A program made the position numbers and the translations under genes. From assembly GCA_023957775.1 (NCBI GenBank), contig JAMLGR010000002.1, positions 62,001-126,000 on the forward strand: 64,000 nucleotides of DNA, written 5' to 3'. This document shows positions 1 to 6,632 of the stretch, piece by piece; within the stretch, counting starts at the first letter, position 1, and the number at the start of each line of letters is the position of its first letter. The notes below the pieces were generated by a model. It saw only the letters and a list, made by a program, of their open reading frames with translations. It was not told the DNA's origin and made no database searches. The stretch comes from Fimbriimonadaceae bacterium. Its GTDB lineage: Bacteria; Armatimonadota; Fimbriimonadia; Fimbriimonadales; Fimbriimonadaceae.

Positions 1-116
1 CGCTGGTCGCGGGGAAGGACGGCGTGGAAGTGCTGGTTCCGGGTTCGTTCCACTTCCCGCTGAAGTCGCCCACGGAAGAGGTCGTCGCCGCGACGACGGG
101 AGCGCCCACCCCGTGA
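1..116 (+). CDS. C-terminal end of an unidentified protein (cut by window edge)
   Basis: An open frame enters from the left edge and stops at the TGA at 114-116. It gives about 37 residues, including VEVLVPGSFHFPL and a Thr/Pro-rich tail. The stop overlaps the GTG of the next gene (GTGA junction), so the two are probably co-transcribed. Too little remains to name a family. Its position just before a URO-D-like gene and nuoN suggests it belongs to the same operon. Confidence 0.6.
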   Translation, partial: LVAGKDGVEVLVPGSFHFPLKSPTEEVVAATTGAPTP

Positions 117-784
117 CCGCGCGCGAGCGACTGACCGCGGCCTCGCGGGGCGGCCCCACGGATCGGCGCGCTGTGCTGCTGTGGCCATCCGGTTCGCGTT
201 CGGATGCCGAGATCGTGCCGGTGGACGAGGTGGGCGCCGCGCTTTCGGAAGACCCGGACCGCATGGTGCTCGCCCACGTGCTGAGCCCGTTTGGCAGGGC
301 TTTGGCGGACGGTTTCCCGCTCAACGAGTTGCTGACCGCCGACCCCGTTGCGGGCCAGCGCAAGTTGGAGGGCTACCTCGGCGAAACGCGGCAAGATCTC
401 CACACCGCGATGGAGTTCGGGGCCGACGGCGTCTTCTACCAGCTGGAGGGGGCGCACCCGGCGGCGGCGACGCCGATGCAGTACGGCGGCTTCTACCTCG
501 AGCTCGACCGCGCCCTTCTCGGCGAGGTGGGAGAGGCTCGCCTCAATGTGATGTACGTCGCGGGCGGCCCCGAGCCGTATCTCGATTTCGTCGCCGACCT
601 GCCCGCGCATCTGTTCGCTTGGGACGTCGAGACGTCGGGCATCGCCGCCGACGCCGTGCGCCCCATGCGCAAGGGGGCGCTCGCAGCCTCCGATCCCGCG
701 GCCGAGGTGCTGTTCGCCGACGACTGGGTTCGCATCCAGGCGTGGGCCGAGAACGGATCCGATCTGGAAACCACCCATGTTTGA
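113..784 (+). CDS. URO-D-like (uroporphyrinogen decarboxylase family-like) protein, short form
   Basis: The 223-residue protein starts at a GTG that overlaps the upstream stop (GTGA). The middle, around residues 100-135 (GADGVFYQLEGAHP, then MQYGGFYLELDRALL), resembles the barrel segment of URO-D and cobamide-dependent methyltransferase families. At 223 residues it is much shorter than the usual 340 or so, and the N-terminal substrate-binding part is not evident. I therefore infer a URO-D-fold protein of unknown substrate rather than a haem enzyme. Its end overlaps the nuoN start by 8 bases, so translation is probably coupled. Confidence 0.55.
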   Translation: MTARERLTAASRGGPTDRRAVLLWPSGSRSDAEIVPVDEVGAALSEDPDRMVLAHVLSPFGRALADGFPLNELLTADPVAGQRKLEGYLGETRQDLHTAMEFGADGVFYQLEGAHPAAATPMQYGGFYLELDRALLGEVGEARLNVMYVAGGPEPYLDFVADLPAHLFAWDVETSGIAADAVRPMRKGALAASDPAAEVLFADDWVRIQAWAENGSDLETTHV

Positions 785-2285
785 TTTCCCCGTCCCCACC
801 ATCGACTTCGCGTCCATCGCCCCGATCCTGATCGTGGTGGTGACCGGCATGGTCGCGCTGATCATCGAGATGATCCGTCCGCGCCACGCCAACAGCGCGA
901 TGGGCATCGCATGCCTGATCGGTTTGTTCACCGCGGGGTACTTCACCGCCCAGCAGTTCGGGCAGCCGGATTCGGAGACGCTCGCGGGGATGTTCGTGCG
1001 CGACCGGTTCGGCCTGGTCATGCAGCTCATTCTCGTGCTGGCCGCCTCGCTGGCCGTGCTGTTCAGCGACGGGTACCTGCGCGCCAAACGCATCGCGTTC
1101 GGCGAGTTCTATCCGCTGCTCATCTGGTCCACGGCCGGCGCGATGATGATGGCGACGACCAAGAACCTCCTGATGCTCTTTGTGGGGCTCGAGGTGCTTT
1201 CGATTTCGCTCTACGTGCTGGCGGGCATGAGCCGCACGGAGAACAAGTCCGAGGAGTCGGCGCTGAAATACTTCCTGCTCGGGGCCTTCGCCAGCGGGTT
1301 CCTGCTCTACGGCATCGCGATGGTCTACGGCGCCACCGGCAGCCTGCATGTGAGCGCGATCTCCGACGCATGGACCAACGGCATCGGCTACCAGCACACG
1401 CTGTTGCTGTTCGGGCTTGGGCTGATGCTGGTCGGCCTGGGATTCAAGGCCGCGTTCGTGCCGTTCCACCAGTGGACGCCGGACGTGTACCAGGGCGCGC
1501 CCACCAACGTCACGGCGTTCATGGCCGCCGGGTCGAAGATCGCGGCGATCGCCGCGCTGGTGCGCGTGCTGGACGGGATGCTCGCGCTCTCGGACTACTG
1601 GATGCCCGCGCTGTTCTGGGTTGCGATCCTCACGATGTCCGTGGGCAACCTCGCGGCGTGCGTGCAGAAGGACGTCAAGCGCATCCTCGGATACTCGAGC
1701 ATCGCCCACGCGGGATACCTGCTGGTCGCGGTCCTTTCGCACCTGAGCAACCCGGCGGAGATCGGGTTTGGGGCCATCTCGTACTACCTCGTCTCCTACA
1801 CGCTGATGACCGTCGGCGCCTTCGCCATCGTGACGCTGGGAACGAAGGACGGCCGGGAGGCCACCGGGCTGCAGGATCTGAACGGCCTGTGGCAGCGCTC
1901 TCCCTACGCGGCGGGGCTGCTCGTGATCTTCATGATCTCGCTGATCGGGATCCCGCCGACCGCGGGCTTCTTCGGAAAGCTGTACATCTTCAACGACGCG
2001 CTGCGCGCCGGGCTCACCCCGCTGGCCATCGTGCTTGCGGTGAACTCGATCATCAGCATCTGGTACTACGCGGGCATCGCGAAGGCAGCCCTGGTCGCGG
2101 AGACCGAAGGTGAAGCTCCTTCGCGGCCGCTGGGTGCCGGACTCGCGACGGCGGGCACCGTGTGCGCGGCGGGTCTGTTCGCCGCGGTGATCTTCCTGAC
2201 GCCGCTCATGGACTGGCTCATGGGTTCGGGGACGACCAGCAACCCGCCCATCACCGCTTCGGTCCAGGAGTTCGCCCGGAAGTGA
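777..2285 (+). CDS. nuoN: NADH-quinone oxidoreductase subunit N
   Basis: NuoN is an antiporter-like proton-pumping membrane subunit of respiratory complex I. The 502-residue protein is almost entirely hydrophobic helices, and the length is normal for the family. The family signature HQWTPDVYQGAPTNVTAF is present near residue 235. The conserved Glu lies in the helix containing GLEVLSISLYVL, and the late conserved Lys in PTAGFFGKLYIF. The ATG lies inside the end of the preceding gene. Its stop TGA overlaps the GTG of the following sugar isomerase gene, so nuoN sits in the middle of an operon. The other nuo genes are presumably upstream of the window. Confidence 0.96.
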   Translation: MFDFPVPTIDFASIAPILIVVVTGMVALIIEMIRPRHANSAMGIACLIGLFTAGYFTAQQFGQPDSETLAGMFVRDRFGLVMQLILVLAASLAVLFSDGYLRAKRIAFGEFYPLLIWSTAGAMMMATTKNLLMLFVGLEVLSISLYVLAGMSRTENKSEESALKYFLLGAFASGFLLYGIAMVYGATGSLHVSAISDAWTNGIGYQHTLLLFGLGLMLVGLGFKAAFVPFHQWTPDVYQGAPTNVTAFMAAGSKIAAIAALVRVLDGMLALSDYWMPALFWVAILTMSVGNLAACVQKDVKRILGYSSIAHAGYLLVAVLSHLSNPAEIGFGAISYYLVSYTLMTVGAFAIVTLGTKDGREATGLQDLNGLWQRSPYAAGLLVIFMISLIGIPPTAGFFGKLYIFNDALRAGLTPLAIVLAVNSIISIWYYAGIAKAALVAETEGEAPSRPLGAGLATAGTVCAAGLFAAVIFLTPLMDWLMGSGTTSNPPITASVQEFARK

Positions 2286-3124
2286 AGCTCGCCGTCAGCA
2301 TGTACAGCTACTACCGCACGGTGCGGGACGGCGGCATGGATCTTCCCGGCTTCATTCGTGAGGCCAAGAAGATCGGGGCCGACGGCGTGGAGCTGCTCGA
2401 CTTCTTCTACAAGGACGTCGAGTCGGACCGCCGAGCGGCGCTGGACGCGCTTACGGAGACCGGGCTTCCCTGCCCCATCTTTTCGGTGGCCCAGAACTTC
2501 GCCAAGCCTCTGGCTTCGGAACGCGCCCACGAGCTGGAGAAGATCCGGTTCGGCATCGAGGAGGCCGGCCATTTCGGCGCGGGCGTCGTGCGCGTGTTCG
2601 CCGGCGACGTGAGCCCCGGCGTGACCTTCGACGAGGCCCGGGCGTGGATCGTGGAGGGGCTTTCGGAGGCGTCGAAGTTTGCAGCCGACGCGGGAGTGAA
2701 ACTCGCACTGGAGAATCACGGCAAACTCGCGGGCCGTGGCGAGCAGGTGCGCGGGCTCATCGAGGACGTGCGCGCGGCATGCGGCAACGACGCGCTGGGC
2801 GCGAATCCGGACACGGGCAACTTCCTGCTGGTGGACCAAGCCAGCCACGACGCCATCGCCGAGGTCGCTCGTCTCGCGAACATGGTGCACTTCAAAGACT
2901 TCACGCACGTGACAAGCGACTACACCGGCCACGTGTTCGAATCACTCGGCGGCGCGCGCTACGCGGGCGCGGCGGTCGGCGAGGGCGTGGTGGACCTCGA
3001 GGCGTGCGTCGATGCCCTGCGCAGTGCGGGCTTCGACGGCTGGCTCAGCATCGAGTTCGAAGGCGAGGAGGACCCGCTCGCCGCCGTGCCCCGTTGCGTC
3101 GCGAACGCCCGGCGTTACCTCTAG
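2282..3124 (+). CDS. sugar phosphate isomerase/epimerase (xylose isomerase-like TIM barrel)
   Basis: The 280-residue protein starts at GTG 2282, which overlaps the nuoN stop (GTGA). An upstream extension in the same frame would lie wholly inside nuoN and is rejected. The pattern is that of the AP-endonuclease-2/xylose-isomerase-like barrel: GADGVELLDFFY early, a metal-ligand Glu in LALENHGK, Asp in NPDTGNF, His in VHFKDFTH and a final Glu in WLSIEFEGEEDP. These proteins isomerise or epimerise sugars or inositol derivatives. The exact substrate cannot be read from the sequence, and co-transcription with nuoN does not indicate one. Confidence 0.88.
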   Translation: MKLAVSMYSYYRTVRDGGMDLPGFIREAKKIGADGVELLDFFYKDVESDRRAALDALTETGLPCPIFSVAQNFAKPLASERAHELEKIRFGIEEAGHFGAGVVRVFAGDVSPGVTFDEARAWIVEGLSEASKFAADAGVKLALENHGKLAGRGEQVRGLIEDVRAACGNDALGANPDTGNFLLVDQASHDAIAEVARLANMVHFKDFTHVTSDYTGHVFESLGGARYAGAAVGEGVVDLEACVDALRSAGFDGWLSIEFEGEEDPLAAVPRCVANARRYL

Positions 3125-3125
3125 G

Positions 3126-3159
3126 GTCGTTTGTCGTTTATCGTTTGTCGTTGGTCGTT
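3126..3159 (+). repeat. degenerate 7-base tandem repeat, GTCGTTT unit
   Basis: Four full units and a partial one read GTCGTTT, GTCGTTT, ATCGTTT, GTCGTTG, GTCGTT. The array begins one base after the TAG of the isomerase gene. It resembles in kind the heptanucleotide STRR repeats known from cyanobacteria. Other heptad arrays of different sequence occur in this window. Confidence 0.85.
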
Positions 3160-3166
3160 CAAGGCA

Positions 3167-3206
3167 CCCCTCGCCCCTCTGGGGGAGAGGGGCCGGGGGT
3201 GAGGGG
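3167..3206. repeat. GC-rich hairpin element downstream of the isomerase gene
   Basis: A nested inverted repeat: GCCCCTCT (3173-3180) pairs with AGAGGGGC (3186-3193) around a GGGGG loop, flanked by CCCCTC and GAGGGG. There is no T run, so it is not a typical intrinsic terminator. It could be a dispersed repetitive element or a stable mRNA end. Confidence 0.6.
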
Positions 3207-3237
3207 CTCCCTTCAAGATCCCGACCATTAGCCTGGA

Positions 3238-3978
3238 GTGGACTTACAACCCTCGCTTCGATGGGCGGCCCTGGCGGGCCTCGCCTTGATCGCCGCAGGT
3301 AACTGGCCCCGAGGCGGGCTCCCTGGCGCGCACGCGCTCCCTCCGGAGTTGCAGCTTGAACCTGAGCAGCATGCCACCGACCGCGCTCCCTTCACGACAA
3401 CCGTCAAGGGCGTCGAGTACACGGTGAAGCCCCTGTTCACCTATGAGATCTGGGGCATGGTCGTCAGCAAACACGACGCGGGGGTGTGGTACGAGTTCGC
3501 GCACAAGCAGTGGAAGGACCACCTCAACGTCGCCGACGTCTGCCTCGTATTCGGCGACAACGTACGCACCGGTGCCTACCAGGGTTTGAACTATTCGAGC
3601 GGCGAGTACACGTGCTGCGTCGATGCCCCGACGCAGGAGAAGTGGGAAGCCTTCTGGCCCACCGATCTGTCGAACAACCACCTGCTCACCGACCAGCCCC
3701 GACTCGCCAAGTCCCTACGCCGGGTCCAACTCGGCGACCAGGTCCGCATCCGGGGCTTCCTCGTCGAGTATGCGCACCACTCGGGCATGGAGTTCAAGCG
3801 GGGGACAAGCACCGTTCGGACCGACCAGGGCGACGGAGCTTGCGAGACGATCTGGGTCGAGGAGTTCGAAGTCCTGAAACCCGGACCACCGACGTGGAAG
3901 TGGATGGGATGGGTCGGCGCGAGCCTCCTCGCGGCGTGCGGCGCGGGGTGGCTTTTCCTCCCGCTACGGGTTCGGTAG
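3238..3978 (+). CDS. hypothetical membrane-anchored protein
   Basis: The 246-residue protein is not recognised. The N-terminus (WAALAGLALIAAG) looks like a signal or anchor segment. The extracytoplasmic part contains a Cys pair (YTCCVDAPTQ) and Trp-rich stretches. A C-terminal hydrophobic helix (MGWVGASLLAACGAGWLFL) ends in a basic tail LRVR. The topology suggests two anchors with an exported domain of about 190 residues. The GTG start follows TAGCCT by only three bases, so the exact start is uncertain. The 3' end overlaps the convergent pcp gene by 15 bases. Confidence 0.65.
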   Translation: MDLQPSLRWAALAGLALIAAGNWPRGGLPGAHALPPELQLEPEQHATDRAPFTTTVKGVEYTVKPLFTYEIWGMVVSKHDAGVWYEFAHKQWKDHLNVADVCLVFGDNVRTGAYQGLNYSSGEYTCCVDAPTQEKWEAFWPTDLSNNHLLTDQPRLAKSLRRVQLGDQVRIRGFLVEYAHHSGMEFKRGTSTVRTDQGDGACETIWVEEFEVLKPGPPTWKWMGWVGASLLAACGAGWLFLPLRVR

Positions 3979-4497
3979 CTCCTCCAACAAAGCCAGAACC
4001 TCGCGAACCACGTCCCGTTGCACTTCAAGCGCCATCGCCGACGCCGGCGGCACATGCAGGAACCCCACCCGCTTCTCGGGAAACCGCTGCAGGGCGCGGA
4101 AAAACGCGTAGTTGCACAGGTAGCTTCCAGCATCGACGCTGGGCGCCCTCTCCGCCGTGTCGTCGAGGAGCCACGAAGGCCAGAGCGTCGCGGCCAGAAG
4201 CGGGGGTGCCGAAGGGTCGATCGGGCCAGGGCCGTGGACCTCGCCCCGCACGTCGGGTGCCGGACCGATGTGGTTGCGCGCGACGGTCTCCACTCGAAAC
4301 GCGGACGCCTTGCCCGCCACTCCGAGCATCAACAGCGCGTCGAAGGCGCCCGGGTCCCACTCCTGGAGCGCTTGATCCACCGCGTCGAACGCGACTTCCA
4401 ACACCCGGTGCTCCCGGCCGCACCCGGCGGCGAGCAGGGCCGACGGGTTCTCCTCGAACTCGCCAAACGCCCCGAACCCCGTGACCAGAACCCTCAC
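3964..4497 (-). CDS. pcp: pyroglutamyl-peptidase I
   Basis: This cytosolic cysteine peptidase (family C15) removes N-terminal pyroglutamate from peptides. The N-terminus VLVTGFGAFGEFEENPS is the family signature. The catalytic triad is visible as Glu70 (FRVETVARN), Cys128 (AGSYLCN) and His148 (FLHVP). At 177 residues it is slightly shorter than typical enzymes (about 200-215). GTG 4497 was preferred over TTG 4503 because it lies 7 bases after a TAGGAT -10 box and gives the normal family N-terminus. It is divergent from the GH172 gene. Confidence 0.93.
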   Translation of the reverse strand: MRVLVTGFGAFGEFEENPSALLAAGCGREHRVLEVAFDAVDQALQEWDPGAFDALLMLGVAGKASAFRVETVARNHIGPAPDVRGEVHGPGPIDPSAPPLLAATLWPSWLLDDTAERAPSVDAGSYLCNYAFFRALQRFPEKRVGFLHVPPASAMALEVQRDVVREVLALLEELPNP

Positions 4498-4504
4498 GCC
4501 CAAG

Positions 4505-4510
4505 ATCCTA
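4505..4510 (-). promoter_or_regulatory. -10 box (TAGGAT) of pcp, leaderless arrangement
   Basis: TAGGAT on the minus strand lies 7 bases before GTG 4497, matching the window-wide -10/start spacing. Confidence 0.6.
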
Positions 4511-4546
4511 CCAACTCTAGGGGCGGTGTGCTGGGTTCAATTGTGC

Positions 4547-4552
4547 TAGGTT
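4547..4552 (+). promoter_or_regulatory. extended -10 box (TGC-TAGGTT) of the GH172 gene
   Basis: TAGGTT preceded by TGC lies 9 bases before ATG 4562. The intervening GGAGAG could serve as a ribosome site if the transcript has a very short leader. Confidence 0.55.
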
Positions 4553-4561
4553 GGAGAGAGA

Positions 4562-6628
4562 ATGATCGTCGCTACCTTGTGTTGCCTGATGGGCCTGGCC
4601 CACCCCCTCCAAGCCTCGGTCGTGACCACGGGGTCGCTGTTCGAAGAGATGGTCGACCTCGAAGCCCTCACTCGGTTTCCGAACCCGTCGTATCGAACCG
4701 TGCAGTTCTCCTCGTACGACCGGCGCAGCAAGACTCCGGGCGGGCCCGACTGGTTTGCCAACTCCGACGGCTTCGGCGGGGAGCCGATTCCGAACTTCGA
4801 GAAGGTGCTCAAGGAGCCCGACGCCAACGGGGTCGGCGAGTACCTGATGGCCGACGTCGAGGGGTCCGGCGCGATCGTCCGCCTCTGGACCGCCGCCATC
4901 GCTGGGCGCCTCCGCGTGTACATCGACGACATGACGAAGCCCCTCTACGAGGGCGAGGCCGATCCCTTCTTCCGGCGGCCCTACCACGCCTTTCCGCAGG
5001 TCAAGGCGATCGACGAGGGGCGCTTTGGCCGCACGGTCTACCAACGGGACGCCTCGTACGCGCCGATCCCCTTTGGGAGACGACTCCGCATCGTCTGGGT
5101 TGGGAATCTCAAGGAGATCCACTTCTATCACATCAACGTGAGGGAGTACGAGGGGGCGGCCCGAGTGGCCTCCTTCGCGCCCGAAGACATCGAGCGCTAC
5201 CACGAGACCATCGATCGCGTGACGCAGACGCTGGCAGAACCCGAAGGGGGGCAGGTGGGCGACTCGACCAAACCCATGCAGGCTGACCTCGCTCCCGGGG
5301 AAACCAAGGAGTTGCTGAGCCTTGAGGGTCCCGGGGCGATTCGAGACTTCTGGCTCCGCCTGGGGGCCGACCATCTGGATGCGGCTTTGCGCCAAACGGT
5401 GCTGAAGATCTCGTGCGACGGCTTTCCCCGGGGACAGGTTCAGTGCCCTGTGGGCGACTTCTTCGGGGCGGCGCCCGGCATCAACCCGTACCGTTCGCTG
5501 CCCTTCTCCGTCGACCCCGACGGCCGCATGAGTTGCCGATTCGTGATGCCGTTCGCGAAGACCCTGCGGATGACCGTCACGAACCTCGGAACGCAGACGG
5601 TGCATGTGGCCGGCGAAGCTCACCCGACACCCTATGTTTGGGATGAGTCCTCCATGCACTTCCGCGCGGGCTGGCGCGTCGGGAACGACCTCGTCGCGTC
5701 GAACGTAGACGTGCAGGACCTTCCCTTCCTGATCGCGCGTGGAAAGGGGATCTACGTCGGATCGACCTCGATCCTCCTCAACCCCTCCCCGATCCCCACC
5801 CCGGCCGGCGACTGGTGGGGCGAGGGGGACGAAAAGGTGTTCGTGGACGACGACGTACGCCCGTCGACCTTCGGGACGGGCTCCGAGGATTACTACAACT
5901 ACTCGTGGTCCTCGCCGGACATCTTCACCTTCCCGTACTGCGGGCAACCGCGCAACGACGGCCCGGGCAACCGTGGGTTCGTCGCGGACTACCGCTGGCA
6001 CATCTTGGACGGCATCCCGTTCGCCCGATCGATCGATTTCAGGATGGAGCTGAAGAGCCACGAGCGGACGCCGGGCATGTCCTACGCCAGGACCGGCTAC
6101 TTCTATGCCCGCCCGGGCACGCTCGACGATGTGCCGGACATCCAACCCGACGATGTCCGGGAGCTGCACCCGCCCGTGTGGCAACCGGCAGCCAGAGGAG
6201 CGGCCCGAAACTCCCAGTTCTACGAAGCGGACCGCGTCGTCGGGGGTGCGAACACGTCCATCCGCTCGGGCGCGATCTGGTCCGATGGCCAGGCGCTTGT
6301 CTGGAAGCCCCAGGCCATCGGCGAACGCAAGATGGTGAAGTTGCCGGTCGCCATGACCGGGAAGTATCGGGTCCACGTCACCGCGGGCTTAGACCCGAGT
6401 TCCGGGCTGGTATCGATGTGGCTGGACGGCCACCCGGCCGGGCCGCCCAAACCGGTCTTGCTCGACCTGTTCGATCCGTACCGAACATTGTCGAGGACGT
6501 TCTCGCTCGATCCCGCCGACCTGACGGCAGGCGAGCACACCGTGGTCCTCGAGTATCGGGGTGCGAATCCGAAGGTGTCCCACCCGGAAATCACGCTCGA
6601 CTTCTTCTGGGTGCAAAGCGCCGGCTAA
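4562..6628 (+). CDS. DUF2961 / glycoside hydrolase family 172 protein, probably secreted
   Basis: The 688-residue protein has a short hydrophobic N-terminus (MIVATLCCLMGLAHPLQAS) that reads as a signal peptide. Conserved DUF2961 blocks follow: EYLMADVEGSGAIVRLW near residue 95, GPGAIRDFWLRL near residue 255 and GTGSEDYYNYSW near residue 440. Glu442 in the last block is a candidate catalytic residue. Characterised GH172 members act on fructofuranose or arabinofuranose linkages. A C-terminal beta-rich part (residues 560-688), ending before LDFFWVQSAG, looks like an accessory domain. The role is probably extracellular or periplasmic polysaccharide breakdown. The 3' end is 4 bases from the convergent next gene. 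Confidence 0.87.
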   Translation: MIVATLCCLMGLAHPLQASVVTTGSLFEEMVDLEALTRFPNPSYRTVQFSSYDRRSKTPGGPDWFANSDGFGGEPIPNFEKVLKEPDANGVGEYLMADVEGSGAIVRLWTAAIAGRLRVYIDDMTKPLYEGEADPFFRRPYHAFPQVKAIDEGRFGRTVYQRDASYAPIPFGRRLRIVWVGNLKEIHFYHINVREYEGAARVASFAPEDIERYHETIDRVTQTLAEPEGGQVGDSTKPMQADLAPGETKELLSLEGPGAIRDFWLRLGADHLDAALRQTVLKISCDGFPRGQVQCPVGDFFGAAPGINPYRSLPFSVDPDGRMSCRFVMPFAKTLRMTVTNLGTQTVHVAGEAHPTPYVWDESSMHFRAGWRVGNDLVASNVDVQDLPFLIARGKGIYVGSTSILLNPSPIPTPAGDWWGEGDEKVFVDDDVRPSTFGTGSEDYYNYSWSSPDIFTFPYCGQPRNDGPGNRGFVADYRWHILDGIPFARSIDFRMELKSHERTPGMSYARTGYFYARPGTLDDVPDIQPDDVRELHPPVWQPAARGAARNSQFYEADRVVGGANTSIRSGAIWSDGQALVWKPQAIGERKMVKLPVAMTGKYRVHVTAGLDPSSGLVSMWLDGHPAGPPKPVLLDLFDPYRTLSRTFSLDPADLTAGEHTVVLEYRGANPKVSHPEITLDFFWVQSAG

Positions 6629-6632
6629 GACC

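Noticed and set aside
543-1742. 400-codon minus-strand open frame opposite nuoN
   Set aside because: Arg/His/Gln-rich translation typical of the antisense of a GC-rich gene; nuoN is clearly coding.
3167-3206. Intrinsic terminator after the isomerase gene
   Set aside because: A stable stem is present but no T run follows, so it was listed only as a hairpin element.
4517-6376. 619-codon minus-strand frame opposite the GH172 gene
   Set aside because: No recognisable motif, low-complexity residue use, and the plus strand encodes a clear DUF2961 protein.
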